Assembly (NCBI GenBank): GCA_030539165.1
Contig: JAUNSO010000001.1
Location: 35,286-99,285 of the forward strand
Direction of reading: 5' to 3'
DNA from: a bacterium
Lineage (GTDB): Bacteria > Bacillota > Clostridia > Lachnospirales > Lachnospiraceae
DNA length: 64,000 nucleotides
Shown here: positions 36,368-46,161 of the stretch, one piece after another
Layout of the letters: every line of letters begins with the position of its first letter
Numbering within the stretch: the first letter of the stretch is position 1
Notes under the pieces: generated by a model
What the model saw: only the letters and a program-made list of their open reading frames with translations
What the model was told of the DNA's origin: nothing
Database searches by the model: none
Translations under genes and position numbers: made by a program

Positions 36368-37765
36368 TTAATTATGAATGATAACAGGGATACCGACCTT
36401 TACCATGTCATAAAGTTCAGCCGCCTTATTCTTCGGCAGGTTGATACACCCGTGAGAGCCTGCTGTCTGATAGATGTCTCCTCCGAATTGATCTCTCCAT
36501 GTCGCGTCATGGATGCCGATATGACCCTTGACCGCCATCCAGTAGTATACAAAAGATTCATAGTCCGCTCCATGAAGTGTCCTGTTCTTCTGCATATAGT
36601 ATATTTCGCATAATGCTTCCGGCGTATCATGTCTTCTTGACGTATTGCCTGTTACAACGTCGGATGACAATTTCAGCTTGTCGTTCATGTAATAATATAA
36701 CTTTTGGGCCGCCATGTCTACCTCAATATAGGTTTTACCCATATCAATGGCTTCTCTTGGCTCTCCCGTCTGCGCATAAACCGGTTTTCTGGTAATCCTG
36801 CTTCCAGTCTCCAATGCATATGAAATCTCAGACAGTTCAGCCTCCTCATCTACAATATATCCCTTTCCTTTGCTGGTAATTGTGATGACTTTTCCATCCT
36901 GCCTTGTCCATGTACGGACATTCCCCTTTGTGTTAAAGACATTTGATACTTCTTGAATATAGTCCTTGATCTGCTCCTGATCAAATGTCAGCTGATGATT
37001 TTCCAGCTGAAAGCTGCCGCTCTCATCCGTAATAATCCATTTTGAAATTCCCCTGCCATCCAGCAGCAATTCCTGAGCGCCGTCTTGGTAATGGATTTCT
37101 GCTTTTTGCACTTTATCAATCATCGCCCAGATCTCATAGGTTTCTTCTTCATCCGGCTGCAGCTTGGGCATATAATAGCATTGATGATCTTCAAGTGATA
37201 TCCTGCTTTGATTCTGATCGGCGGCATTGATTGCCAATTGCAGCAATTTCTCATGATCTGTCACTTCAATACGTGTATCTGATAAAACATATTCACCTGA
37301 CTGCTTTATGATTCTGGGACTGTTGTTTTGATTGAGGGCTTCCAAATGACTACAGTCAAGCTCATCCACTGCCGCCTTCAACAGTTCCTGATCATATGTA
37401 ATGTCCGGAGAAATCGTCTGATGGATCGGATGGAAATAATAATAACCCCAATTGAATGGATTCTGCTTCTGCTTGATCTCATTCAGAGATTTTGTAAAAT
37501 CTATCTGATAATGGATCTGTTCTCCGGTGATGGTCTCCTGTCTGCCGTTCTTTTCATCAATACAAAGCTCATAATCCCCATAGGCCTCTGTCAGAGCCTG
37601 ATTGACTGTATGAACATCTAAACCTGTACAATAATAGTCATTGATCCATGTACCGAAAACAAAATAAGGACTGTAATAATAGCCAAGCGCGATATAGCCC
37701 GCTGCAGTCAGTAAAAGCAGCGAGCATACTATAATCGCGCATATCTTAGCCGTTTTTTTAATCAT
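36368..37765 (-). CDS. L,D-transpeptidase with PG-binding-4 domain
   Basis: The 465-residue protein has an N-terminal membrane anchor (about 5-27) and a large external region with the PG_binding_4 type fold (about 50-330). A C-terminal YkuD catalytic domain follows, with VDMAAQKLYYYMNDKLKLSS, GIHDATWRDQFGG and the active-site SHGCINLPKNKAAELYDMV. The catalytic His and Cys are present. It would make 3-3 cross-links or attach proteins to peptidoglycan. It lies 45 bp from both ilvB and serC and has no evident terminator on either side. Confidence 0.93.
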   Translation of the reverse strand: MIKKTAKICAIIVCSLLLLTAAGYIALGYYYSPYFVFGTWINDYYCTGLDVHTVNQALTEAYGDYELCIDEKNGRQETITGEQIHYQIDFTKSLNEIKQKQNPFNWGYYYFHPIHQTISPDITYDQELLKAAVDELDCSHLEALNQNNSPRIIKQSGEYVLSDTRIEVTDHEKLLQLAINAADQNQSRISLEDHQCYYMPKLQPDEEETYEIWAMIDKVQKAEIHYQDGAQELLLDGRGISKWIITDESGSFQLENHQLTFDQEQIKDYIQEVSNVFNTKGNVRTWTRQDGKVITITSKGKGYIVDEEAELSEISYALETGSRITRKPVYAQTGEPREAIDMGKTYIEVDMAAQKLYYYMNDKLKLSSDVVTGNTSRRHDTPEALCEIYYMQKNRTLHGADYESFVYYWMAVKGHIGIHDATWRDQFGGDIYQTAGSHGCINLPKNKAAELYDMVKVGIPVIIHN

Positions 37766-37810
37766 TTGTCAGCGGTTTCCTTTGTAGATTTTATCACTGC
37801 CTTCAGATCA

Positions 37811-39493
37811 TCAGTCAACGATATCCTTTAAATCATCTGCATCAAAAGCTTCATCTATGGCGGCGCCTGCCGGTACCATAGGGAACACTTTGTCATCACT
37901 GTCAATCATACATTCTATCACAACAGGCTTATGCAGCGCAATGGCTTTTTCAACAGCAGGTGCTATTTCCTCTTTTTTAGAAACCCTGATTGCTTCACAT
38001 CCAAGTGCTTCTGCAACCTTTACAAAATCCACCTTATCCTGCAGTACCGTATTTGAATATCTTCCGTCATAGAACAATGTCTGCCACTGTCTTACCATTC
38101 CCAGCACTTGATTGTTGATAATGACCTCTATGATCGGGATGTTGTATCTGCTTGCGGTAGCCAGTTCATTCATATTCATTCGGAAGCATCCGTCACCCGC
38201 AATATTGATGACAGTCTTGTCCGGCTGTCCAACCTTAGCTCCGATGCAGGCACCCAGACCATATCCCATTGTACCGAGTCCACCTGAAGTAATAAACGTA
38301 CGAGGCTTTGTATATTTGTAGAACTGTGCAGCCCACATCTGATGCTGTCCGACATCTGTTGTGATGATTGCTTTTCCTTTTGTTACCTGATCAATCTGTT
38401 CGATCACATATGGACAGGTCAGCTTTTTCTGCTGATATTTTAAAGGATATTTCTCTTTATATTCCTGTATCGTCCTGATCCATTCCTTGTGATCCTGCTG
38501 TTTCAGCTTTTGATTCAGATCCGTCAGTACTTCTTTTACATCACCGATGATATGTGCTGAAGATTTAATGTTTTTATTGATTTCTGCTGCATCTATATCG
38601 ATATGAAGCACTTTCGCATGGTTGGCAAATTTCTTTGCATTTCCTGTAACACGATCAGAAAATCTCGCACCGATTGCAATCAGTAAATCACATTGACTCA
38701 CGCCAAAGTTTGCTGTTTTTGTTCCGTGCATGCCGATCATGCCGGTATAAAGATCATCTGTTCCGTCAAAAGCACCTTTTCCCATCAAAGTATCACAGAC
38801 AGGTGCATCAATCCTATGAGCAAACTCAGCAACCTCTTCTGATGCTTCAGAGATCACAGCTCCTCCACCGACATAAATATACGGCTTCTTGCTTTCCTCA
38901 ATCAGTTGAATTGCTGTCTTGATATCCTCTTCAGAGTACGCAGAGATTCTCTCGATCTTTTCAGGCTTAACCGGTGTGAATTCTGTCTTGTTTGCTGTCA
39001 CATCCTTTGTGATATCGACTAATACAGGACCCGGTCTCCCGGTCTGGGCTATCTTGAATGCCTTTCTCAGTGTATCTGCAAGTTCATTGATATCCTTTAC
39101 GATATACCCATGTTTCGTAATCGGCATCGTAACACCTGCAATATCGACTTCTTGAAAGGTATCCTTTCCAAGAAGCGGTAATACAACATTTGCTGTAATT
39201 GCCACCATCGGTACAGAATCCATATAGGCTGTTGCAATACCGGTTACCAGATTGGTAGCTCCGGGGCCGCTTGTCGCCATACATACGCCGACCTTGCCGG
39301 TTGCTCTGGCATAACCGTCAGCAGCATGTGCAGCACCCTGTTCATGCGATGTTAAATAATGCTTGATCCTATCCTGATACTTGTATAATTCATCATAAAT
39401 ATTTAAAATCGTTCCGCCCGGATATCCAAATACGGTGTCTACTCCCTGCTCTAATAAGCATTCCATTACGATCTGTGATCCTGTTAACTGCAT
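37811..39493 (-). CDS. ilvB: Acetolactate synthase, large (catalytic) subunit
   Basis: IlvB condenses two pyruvates, or pyruvate and 2-ketobutyrate, with ThDP, for valine, leucine and isoleucine synthesis. The start at 39493 (AAAGGAG 6 nt upstream, one base after the ilvD stop) gives 560 residues. Motifs: GTVFGYPGG-like N-terminus, HLTSHEQGAAHAADGYARATGKVGVCMATSGPGATNLVTGIA with the conserved Glu, and the ThDP GDG...N motif as NIAGDGCFRMNMNELATASRYNIPI. No regulatory subunit (ilvN) gene is adjacent, so either it is elsewhere or the enzyme works alone. Confidence 0.94.
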   Translation of the reverse strand: MQLTGSQIVMECLLEQGVDTVFGYPGGTILNIYDELYKYQDRIKHYLTSHEQGAAHAADGYARATGKVGVCMATSGPGATNLVTGIATAYMDSVPMVAITANVVLPLLGKDTFQEVDIAGVTMPITKHGYIVKDINELADTLRKAFKIAQTGRPGPVLVDITKDVTANKTEFTPVKPEKIERISAYSEEDIKTAIQLIEESKKPYIYVGGGAVISEASEEVAEFAHRIDAPVCDTLMGKGAFDGTDDLYTGMIGMHGTKTANFGVSQCDLLIAIGARFSDRVTGNAKKFANHAKVLHIDIDAAEINKNIKSSAHIIGDVKEVLTDLNQKLKQQDHKEWIRTIQEYKEKYPLKYQQKKLTCPYVIEQIDQVTKGKAIITTDVGQHQMWAAQFYKYTKPRTFITSGGLGTMGYGLGACIGAKVGQPDKTVINIAGDGCFRMNMNELATASRYNIPIIEVIINNQVLGMVRQWQTLFYDGRYSNTVLQDKVDFVKVAEALGCEAIRVSKKEEIAPAVEKAIALHKPVVIECMIDSDDKVFPMVPAGAAIDEAFDADDLKDIVD

Positions 39494-39494
39494 G

Positions 39495-41168
39495 TTATTC
39501 TCCTTTCGGCATCTCCAGTATTGCGCCTCTGTCGGCACTTGTTACCATATGTGCATATCTTGCAAGGTAGCCTGATGTCACCTGTGGCTTTCTTGGTGTC
39601 CATGCAGCCTTTCTTTTCGCCAATTCTTCATCACTGATAACAAAGTCCAGTTTATTTTCCGGAATATTGATTTGAATGATATCTCCTTCTTGAACCAGAG
39701 CAATCGGACCACCGACAGCTGCCTCAGGACATACATGTCCAATGGATGCGCCACGGCTGGCACCTGAAAATCTGCCGTCTGTAATCAATGCTACGGAGGA
39801 TCCAAGTCCCATACCGGCGATTGCCGAAGTCGGATTCAGCATTTCCCGCATGCCGGGGCCGCCCTTAGGACCTTCATATCGGATCACAACAACATCTCCC
39901 TCTATGATTTTTCCTGTTTTGATTGCTGTAATGGCATCCTCTTCGCAGTCAAATACCCTTGCAGGGCCTTCGTGCACCAGCATTTCCGGTGCTACAGCAG
40001 AACGCTTTACAACGCCTGAATCAGGAGCCAGATTACCTCTGAGAATAGCAATTCCGCCTGTTTCGCTGTATGGATTTTCAATTGGTCTGATCACTTCCGG
40101 ATTCAGATTGATACAGCCCTCAATATTTTCACCGACCGTCTTTCCTGTCGCTGTAATGATATCTGTATTCAGTAAGTTCTTTTTATTCAGTTCGTTCATG
40201 ACTGCGTAAACACCACCGGCAGCATTCAACTGCTCAATATAGGTATGTCCGGCTGGTGCCAGATGGCACAGATTCGGTGTTCTGGCGCTGATTTCGTTTG
40301 CAATGTCTACATTCAGTTCTACACCGGCTTCATGTGCAATGGCCGGAAGGTGAAGCATAGAATTGGTAGAGCAGCCAAGTGCCATATCTACAGTCAGAGC
40401 ATTCATAAATGCTTTTTCATTCATGATATCTCGTGGCTTGATATCCTTCTCCAGCAGCTCCATAATCTTCATGCCTGCGTGCTTTGCCAGTCTGAGTCTT
40501 TCTGAATATACGGCCGGTATCGTTCCGTTGCCCTGTAAGCCCATTCCCAGAGCCTCTGTCAGGCAGTTCATGCTGTTCGCTGTATACATTCCCGAACAGG
40601 AGCCGCATGACGGGCATGCCTTTTCTTCAAATTCGGTTAATTCCTCTGTCGTAATCTTACCGGCAGCATGTGCTCCTACTGCCTCAAACAAACTGGAAAG
40701 GCTTGTCTTTTCTCCCTGTACGCATCCCGCCAGCATCGGACCGCCTGAAACAAAAATAGTCGGAACATTTAATCTGGCAGCTGCCATTAAAAGACCCGGT
40801 ACATTTTTGTCACAGTTCGGAACCATCACAAGTGCATCAAACTGATGTGCGATCGCCATACATTCTGTAGAATCAGCAATCAGATCTCTTGTCACAAGAG
40901 AGTATTTCATGCCGATGTGTCCCATTGCGATTCCATCGCATACTGCAATTGCAGGAAATACGATCGGGGTGCCTCCTGCCATAGATACTCCCATCTTGAC
41001 AGCATTTACGATCTTATCGAGATTCATATGACCAGGTACGATTTCATTATAAGAACTGACAATACCGATCAGCGGCCTCTCCATTTCTTCTTTTGTATAT
41101 CCGAGTGCATTGAATAAAGATCTGTGTGGTGCCTGTCCGGCTCCCTTTTTGACATTGTCACTTCTCAT
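39495..41168 (-). CDS. ilvD: Dihydroxy-acid dehydratase
   Basis: IlvD dehydrates 2,3-dihydroxy acids to 2-keto acids in branched-chain amino-acid synthesis using an Fe-S cluster and Mg. The 557-residue protein has the expected motifs: [19 protein letters not shown] near 117 with a cluster Cys, [25 protein letters not shown] near 186, and [20 protein letters not shown] near 465. The last codons also serve as the ilvB ribosome binding site (AAAGGAG). It is 12 bp downstream of leuB. Confidence 0.97.
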   Translation of the reverse strand: MRSDNVKKGAGQAPHRSLFNALGYTKEEMERPLIGIVSSYNEIVPGHMNLDKIVNAVKMGVSMAGGTPIVFPAIAVCDGIAMGHIGMKYSLVTRDLIADSTECMAIAHQFDALVMVPNCDKNVPGLLMAAARLNVPTIFVSGGPMLAGCVQGEKTSLSSLFEAVGAHAAGKITTEELTEFEEKACPSCGSCSGMYTANSMNCLTEALGMGLQGNGTIPAVYSERLRLAKHAGMKIMELLEKDIKPRDIMNEKAFMNALTVDMALGCSTNSMLHLPAIAHEAGVELNVDIANEISARTPNLCHLAPAGHTYIEQLNAAGGVYAVMNELNKKNLLNTDIITATGKTVGENIEGCINLNPEVIRPIENPYSETGGIAILRGNLAPDSGVVKRSAVAPEMLVHEGPARVFDCEEDAITAIKTGKIIEGDVVVIRYEGPKGGPGMREMLNPTSAIAGMGLGSSVALITDGRFSGASRGASIGHVCPEAAVGGPIALVQEGDIIQINIPENKLDFVISDEELAKRKAAWTPRKPQVTSGYLARYAHMVTSADRGAILEMPKGE

Positions 41169-41180
41169 GATTCCATCCTC

Positions 41181-42263
41181 CTATATTCTTTCTGTGATTA
41201 ATGATCCCATTTCCTTCGTTCCAACCTGTTTGCTGCCCTCAGACATAATGTCACCTGTACGGAAGCCTTCATCCAGTACATCTTTGACAGCTTTCTCTAT
41301 CGCATCTGCTTCTTGATCCAGATCAAACGAATAACGAAGCATCATTGCAGCAGAAAGAATGGTTGCAATCGGGTTTGCCAGGTTTTTGCCTGCAATATCC
41401 GGAGCTGATCCGTGACTTGGTTCATACAGACCGAATTTTGTATCATTTAAGCTTGCTGATGCCAGCATTCCGATAGATCCGGTCACCATGCTTGCCTCAT
41501 CAGATAATATATCCCCAAACATATTCTCTGTCAGGATCACGTCGAACTGTGAGGGATCCTTTACCAGCTGCATTGCACAGTTGTCCACCAGCATATTTTC
41601 CAGCTGTACTTCCGGATAATCCTTTGCCACATCTGCCACAACACTTCTCCACAGCCTTGATGAATCAAGTACATTGGCCTTATCGACACTGGTAACCTTC
41701 TTTTTTCTTTTCATAGCTATTTCAAATCCCTTGACTGCGATTCTTCTGATTTCATTTTCATCGTATGTCAATGTATCTATTGCTTTTTTGATTCCGTTTT
41801 CTTCTATCGTCCTGCGTTCGCCGAAATACAATCCGCCAGTCAGTTCACGCATGATCATCATGTCAAAGCCCTGTTCTGCAATTTCTTTTTTTAACGGACA
41901 GGCATCTGCAAGCACTTCATATAATACTGCCGGTCTTAGATTTGCAAACAGATTCAGCTCTTTTCGAAGGCGCAGCAGTCCGGCTTCCGGTCTGAGCTTC
42001 GGCTCCAGCTGATACCAGGGTGAAGTCGTCGTATCCCCACCAATCGAGCCCATCAGGACAGCATCTGAATGCTTCGCTGTTTCAATCGTTTCGTCGGTCA
42101 GCGGCATACCATAGACATCGATAGATGCTCCGCCCATCAGTATTTCCGTAAACTGAAAATCATGATGAAATTTCTCTCCTACCTTCTTTAATACCTTTTG
42201 AGCCTCTCCTACGATCTCAGGACCGATTCCGTCTCCTTTGATGCTTGCTATCTGAAATTGCAT
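41181..42263 (-). CDS. leuB: 3-isopropylmalate dehydrogenase
   Basis: LeuB oxidises and decarboxylates 3-isopropylmalate to 2-ketoisocaproate with NAD in leucine synthesis. The start at 42263 has GAGGAG 5 nt upstream and gives 360 residues, the normal length; the longer frame has no ribosome site. Motifs: IKGDGIGPEIV, LRKELNLFANLRPA, MIMRELTGGLYFGE, DKANVLDSSRLWR and GSAPDIAGKNLANP. It is the first gene of leuB-ilvD-ilvB, behind a promoter with dyad symmetry. leuA, leuC, leuD and ilvC are not in the window. Confidence 0.96.
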   Translation of the reverse strand: MQFQIASIKGDGIGPEIVGEAQKVLKKVGEKFHHDFQFTEILMGGASIDVYGMPLTDETIETAKHSDAVLMGSIGGDTTTSPWYQLEPKLRPEAGLLRLRKELNLFANLRPAVLYEVLADACPLKKEIAEQGFDMMIMRELTGGLYFGERRTIEENGIKKAIDTLTYDENEIRRIAVKGFEIAMKRKKKVTSVDKANVLDSSRLWRSVVADVAKDYPEVQLENMLVDNCAMQLVKDPSQFDVILTENMFGDILSDEASMVTGSIGMLASASLNDTKFGLYEPSHGSAPDIAGKNLANPIATILSAAMMLRYSFDLDQEADAIEKAVKDVLDEGFRTGDIMSEGSKQVGTKEMGSLITERI

Positions 42264-42338
42264 TTTTGCTCCTCTTTTCTTTGATTTATTGCTGTTTAGG
42301 AACAATTCTATCGTATTTAAGTGTAAATTTCAAGGTAT

Positions 42339-42367
42339 AATATAAGGTGATGAATGGCATAACTCAA
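42339..42367 (-). promoter_or_regulatory. Promoter of leuB-ilvD-ilvB
   Basis: On the minus strand TTGAGT (42367-42362) and TATATT (42344-42339) are 17 bp apart, about 75 bp upstream of leuB. The -35 lies inside an inverted repeat, so the promoter is probably controlled by a DNA-binding regulator. Confidence 0.55.
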
Positions 42368-42395
42368 TGTTATGGATTTTGTAATTCCTATAACA
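42358..42395. promoter_or_regulatory. Overlapping dyads, candidate LysR-type operator
   Basis: A perfect 6-bp inverted repeat CATAAC-TCAAT-GTTATG spans 42358-42374. Its right arm also pairs with a second site: TGTTATGGA (42368-42376) and TCCTATAACA (42386-42395) form a longer dyad with one unpaired base. Three ATAAC/GTTAT half-sites with shared arms, one covering the -35, resemble recognition and activation sites of LysR-type regulators. The regulator is not identified. Confidence 0.45.
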
Positions 42396-42420
42396 AAAAT
42401 CGAGTGGCTGTCCACTCGAT
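42391..42420 (-). terminator. Rho-independent terminator after yajC
   Basis: On the minus strand ATCGAGTGG, loop ACAG and CCACTCGAT form a perfect 9-bp stem followed by TTTTTGTT. It separates the tgt-yajC unit from leuB, and its T-run merges with the leuB operator region. Confidence 0.9.
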
Positions 42421-42437
42421 CATTGTCAGAACACACA

Positions 42438-42752
42438 TTATTCAGCTTCCGGTTTTTCTATCTGGGTAATTGCTGATTTCTGCATCGGGATTCTGCAGTT
42501 TTTATTGTTGCCGAATTCAACGATGACTGTGTCATCTGTAATGTCGATCACAATTCCATAGAATCCGCTGCTGGTCAGTACGCTGTCGCCTACTTCCATG
42601 CTGGAGAGCAATGCTCCCATTCTCTTCTGTTCTTTCTTTTGCGGACGTATCATTGCAAAGTAGAAAAATGCTCCGATTACAACTACATATAATACGATGA
42701 CTATAATGTTGCTTTCGGTAGATGCCGCTGCTGTACTTAATAATCCATTCAT
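42438..42752 (-). CDS. yajC: Preprotein translocase accessory subunit YajC
   Basis: YajC associates with SecDF at the Sec translocon. The 104-residue protein has one N-terminal membrane helix (about 15-36, NIIVIVLYVVVIGAFFYFAMI), then the family motif RPQKKEQKRMGALLSSMEVGDSVLTSSGFYGIVIDI and a short cytoplasmic beta part. It follows tgt by 15 bp, the common tgt-yajC order, and is ended by a clear terminator. No secD or secF lies downstream. Confidence 0.95.
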   Translation of the reverse strand: MNGLLSTAAASTESNIIVIVLYVVVIGAFFYFAMIRPQKKEQKRMGALLSSMEVGDSVLTSSGFYGIVIDITDDTVIVEFGNNKNCRIPMQKSAITQIEKPEAE

Positions 42753-42767
42753 TTCTTGTCCTCCGAT

Positions 42768-43898
42768 TTAATCATTTCTTGTCATATTTGAAAGCTTCTG
42801 CCTTTTATATGCTGCAAAATTGCCTGCATCCAGTGCGTCTCTGATTTCTTCCATCATCATATTATAAAAATATAAATTATGCAAGACACAAAGTCTCATT
42901 CCCAACATTTCCTTTGCTTTCAGGAGATGTCTGATATATGCCCTTGAATATTTGCGACATGCCGGGCATCCGCAGCCTTCTTCAATAGGGCTGTCATCGA
43001 GTTCATATCTGTTATTGAACAGATTGAGCTTGCCGTAGTTTGTATAGACATGTCCATGCCTGCCATTGCGCGATGGATATACACAGTCAAAGAAATCCAC
43101 TCCGCGCTCCACACCCTCCAGAATATTGGCCGGTGTTCCGACGCCCATCAGATAGGTTGGTTTATCCTCCGGCAGATACGGTACTGTTTCTTCTAATATA
43201 TAATACATCTCTGCATGCGTCTCGCCGACTGCCAGCCCTCCGACAGCGTATCCGTCCAGATCAAACTCTGAGATTCTTTTGGCATGTTCAATCCGGATAT
43301 CTGCATAGACAGCTCCCTGATTGATGCCAAACAGCATCTGATCACGATTAATGGTATCAGGCTGCAGATTGAGACGCTCCATCTCATTCATGCATCTGAG
43401 AAGCCATCTGGTTGTTCTGTCTACAGAATTCTGTACATAATCTCTTTCTGCCTTTGCATTCGGGCACTCATCAAAAGCCATGGCAATTGTTGATGCCAGA
43501 TTAGACTGTATCTGCATACTTTGCTCTGGTCCCATAAATATCTTGCGTCCGTCAATGTGGGAATTGAAATATACACCTTCCTCCTTGATTTTCCGCAGAG
43601 AACTAAGTGAAAATACCTGAAATCCCCCTGAATCGGTTAAAATGGGTCTGTCCCAGACCATAAATTTATGGAGCCCGCCCAATTTCTTAATGACCTCATC
43701 TCCCGGTCTTACATGAAGATGATACGTATTGGAAAGCTCCACCTGTGTTTGAATCTCATGAAGATCTTCTGTGGATACAGCGCCCTTGATTGCTGCCGAC
43801 GTGCCAACATTCATAAAAACCGGAGTCTGTATCACCCCATGAACGGTAGTCAGCTCGCCTCTTTTGGCTCTGCCCTCTTTTTTGATTAAACGATACAT
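42768..43898 (-). CDS. tgt: tRNA-guanine transglycosylase
   Basis: Tgt exchanges guanine 34 of the wobble position for preQ1 in tRNAs with GUN anticodons. The 376-residue TIM-barrel protein has the substrate-binding DSGGFQVFSL near residue 90, GGLAVGE near 220, DCVYPSRNGRHG with the catalytic Asp, and the zinc site CGCPACRKYSRAYIRHLLKAKEMLG followed by VLHN. All conserved residues seem present. It starts one base after the stop of the VanY-type gene. Confidence 0.97.
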   Translation of the reverse strand: MYRLIKKEGRAKRGELTTVHGVIQTPVFMNVGTSAAIKGAVSTEDLHEIQTQVELSNTYHLHVRPGDEVIKKLGGLHKFMVWDRPILTDSGGFQVFSLSSLRKIKEEGVYFNSHIDGRKIFMGPEQSMQIQSNLASTIAMAFDECPNAKAERDYVQNSVDRTTRWLLRCMNEMERLNLQPDTINRDQMLFGINQGAVYADIRIEHAKRISEFDLDGYAVGGLAVGETHAEMYYILEETVPYLPEDKPTYLMGVGTPANILEGVERGVDFFDCVYPSRNGRHGHVYTNYGKLNLFNNRYELDDSPIEEGCGCPACRKYSRAYIRHLLKAKEMLGMRLCVLHNLYFYNMMMEEIRDALDAGNFAAYKRQKLSNMTRND

Positions 43899-43899
43899 A

Positions 43900-44865
43900 C
43901 TATCTCAATCCTATCTGCTCTACATACTCTTCCAGTGTGATACCCTGTTCTGTGATCACCTTTGCTGCTTCCTGTCCCACATACCGGAAATGCCATGGCT
44001 CATATTCGATTCCTGTAATGTTTTCTTTCCCAAGCGGATAGCGAAGAATAAAACCATATTGATCTGAGTTTGCCGCAAGCCATTTTCCGGCTTCCGTATC
44101 AGCAAAGCCCTCATTCAAAGAGGAATAGTTATTGCTGATAATGTCAAGCGCGAGTCCGATCTGATGCTCACTCTTTCCCGGAATCGTTACGGCCTGAGAT
44201 GCTATGGAATAAGCATCAAAGTACGACATACCGCTTCCCATGTAGTTTCTGATCTTTTTATCAAATAATACCGTCTGACGATTATAATCACGGCAGCCAG
44301 AGCATACAGTCAGTGTTACTCCATCTTTTTTTGCTGCATCAATCATTTGAGACAGTTCATCAAGGATTCTCACATCTGCCTGAATACTGCCCCTGATCGT
44401 GCCGAGTTCAAATGAATAATCAGACGGAACCATATTCTGCTTATTGACGAGTATCAGCTTCCAGTCATCGTCAAAAGAAGGCTCCTGTTCTTTTTCATTT
44501 TCATCAAAAATCAATACCTGATCATTTGCTACAGTAGATGTATTGGTTAGATTTTCTTCCTGTAGCTCGCTCTCCGGTAATTTGCTGAGTCTCAATACTT
44601 CCTCTGTACTCTCCTCAGCAGAAACTGTTTCTGATGCAAAGATTTCAGTCTGAACAGGATCGGTAAAGCTGCTGCTGAACAGGAAAATAAGGACAGCAGA
44701 AGTCAGCGCAAAATAGCGATATCTTTCCTTTAATATAGACTGTACTACATGATGACATGCAAAATAGCCTGTCACAAATGCCAGCACAGGATATTTAAAA
44801 ATCTTATTCTCTTTTCCAAAATGAAGCATCTTAGGAATGACCTGTTCTCGAAAATGCACCTTCAT
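43900..44865 (-). CDS. VanY-type D-alanyl-D-alanine carboxypeptidase (M15B)
   Basis: The 321-residue protein has N-terminal hydrophobic segments (about 23-41 and 51-67) as membrane anchor, an acidic linker, and a C-terminal M15B peptidase domain. The zinc-binding residues are visible in SEHQIGLALDI (His and Asp) and EPWHFRYVG (His); CSGCRDYNRQTVLFDKKI precedes them. It would trim the terminal D-Ala from peptidoglycan stems; there is no evidence of vancomycin resistance context. It is one base upstream of tgt and has an extended -10 promoter. Confidence 0.9.
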   Translation of the reverse strand: MKVHFREQVIPKMLHFGKENKIFKYPVLAFVTGYFACHHVVQSILKERYRYFALTSAVLIFLFSSSFTDPVQTEIFASETVSAEESTEEVLRLSKLPESELQEENLTNTSTVANDQVLIFDENEKEQEPSFDDDWKLILVNKQNMVPSDYSFELGTIRGSIQADVRILDELSQMIDAAKKDGVTLTVCSGCRDYNRQTVLFDKKIRNYMGSGMSYFDAYSIASQAVTIPGKSEHQIGLALDIISNNYSSLNEGFADTEAGKWLAANSDQYGFILRYPLGKENITGIEYEPWHFRYVGQEAAKVITEQGITLEEYVEQIGLR

Positions 44866-44907
44866 TACTTCCTTATCCTAGTAAAATAATTCACTTCACC
44901 GTAAATT

Positions 44908-44916
44908 ATCATACCA
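44908..44916 (-). promoter_or_regulatory. Extended -10 promoter for the vanY-like gene
   Basis: On the minus strand TGGTATGAT gives the extended -10 pattern TGnTATnnT, about 43 bp before the start codon. The -35 region is poor. Confidence 0.4.
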
Positions 44917-44983
44917 CATACTCCATTGAATTGCACTTATTTTTTTGAAAAATGTCGAACATTGTCATTCAGCCCGCATATGG

Positions 44984-45012
44984 TTTACAAAAAAGCGCAA
45001 ACCCTGTATAAT
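44984..45012 (+). promoter_or_regulatory. Promoter of aroC
   Basis: TTTACA (44984-44989) and a perfect TATAAT (45007-45012) are 17 bp apart; the expected leader is about 30 nt. This is among the clearest sigma-A promoters in the window. Confidence 0.8.
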
Positions 45013-45049
45013 AGTTGCAGTTTCACGCACACAGAAAAGGGGAATCATC

Positions 45050-46150
45050 ATGTCAGGATCTACATTCGGAAATCAGTTCAAAATCACCACATGGGGAGAG
45101 TCTCACGGTGCCGCAGTCGGTGTTGTCATAGACGGCTGTCCCGCCGGTCTTAGTCTTTCTGAGGAAGATGTTCAGAAATTTCTGAACAGACGCAGACCAG
45201 GTACATCCAAATATGCAACCCCACGGCAGGAATCTGACCTTGTAGAGATCTGCTCCGGTACCTTTGAAGGACGGACGACAGGTACGCCCATCTCCATGAT
45301 TGTACGTAATGAATCACAGAGGTCAAAAGATTACAGTGAAATCGCATCCTATTACCGTCCCGGACATGCTGACTATACATTTGACGCAAAATACGGATTT
45401 CGAGACTATAGAGGCGGTGGACGTTCTTCCGGGAGAGAAACCATAGGAAGAGTTGCTGCCGGTGCTGTTGCATCAAAAATACTGGCTGAGTTATCTGTTC
45501 ATGTATTTGCATATACCTGTTCAATTGGTCCGATCGGTATTGACACAGAACATTTTGATCTCCAGGAAAGAGATCGGAATGTATTATGTATGCCGGATGC
45601 AGCTGCATTTATAAAAGCCTCCGAATATCTTGATGAATGCATGAAGGCTGGAAATTCCTCAGGCGGCATGATTGAGTGTCGTATTCATGGCATGCCTGCC
45701 GGTATCGGAGATCCTGTTTTTGAAAAACTGGATGCCAATCTGGCAAAAGCAATCATGTCCATCGGTGCCGTGAAATCATTTGAAATCGGATCCGGCTGTC
45801 AGGCTGCCGCCATGACCGGTCTGGAGCATAATGATGCATTTGTTATGCAGGATCAAAAAATCACCAAGAAGACCAATCATGCAGGCGGTATCCTTGGTGG
45901 TATCAGTGATGGGGATGAAATTCTGTTCAAGTGTGCGATCAAGCCGACTCCTTCTGTTTCGTCATTACAGCATACCGTGAATCAGAAAGGTGAAAATATA
46001 GAAATATCAATCAAAGGAAGACATGATCCTGTCATCGTTCCCCGTGCCGTTGTCGTTGTAGAATCCATGGCGGCTGTCACATTGGTCGACATGCTGTTTT
46101 CCAACATGAGCACGCGTATGGATGCTGTCAGAGATTTTTACAAACGATAA
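45050..46150 (+). CDS. aroC: Chorismate synthase
   Basis: AroC converts 5-enolpyruvylshikimate 3-phosphate to chorismate with reduced FMN. The start at 45050 has AAAGGGG 7 nt upstream and gives 366 residues; the longer frame would begin before the promoter. Motifs are standard: [57 protein letters not shown] (near 100) and [11 protein letters not shown] plus [11 protein letters not shown]. It is a single plus-strand gene with its own strong promoter; other aro genes are not in the window. It converges with the lactonase-like gene, 11 bp apart. Confidence 0.97.
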   Translation: MSGSTFGNQFKITTWGESHGAAVGVVIDGCPAGLSLSEEDVQKFLNRRRPGTSKYATPRQESDLVEICSGTFEGRTTGTPISMIVRNESQRSKDYSEIASYYRPGHADYTFDAKYGFRDYRGGGRSSGRETIGRVAAGAVASKILAELSVHVFAYTCSIGPIGIDTEHFDLQERDRNVLCMPDAAAFIKASEYLDECMKAGNSSGGMIECRIHGMPAGIGDPVFEKLDANLAKAIMSIGAVKSFEIGSGCQAAAMTGLEHNDAFVMQDQKITKKTNHAGGILGGISDGDEILFKCAIKPTPSVSSLQHTVNQKGENIEISIKGRHDPVIVPRAVVVVESMAAVTLVDMLFSNMSTRMDAVRDFYKR

Positions 46151-46161
46151 TCCCTGATGCT

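Noticed and set aside
45150..45608. Minus-strand 152-codon open frame inside aroC
   Set aside because: It is a shadow of the conserved chorismate synthase frame with no own start signals.
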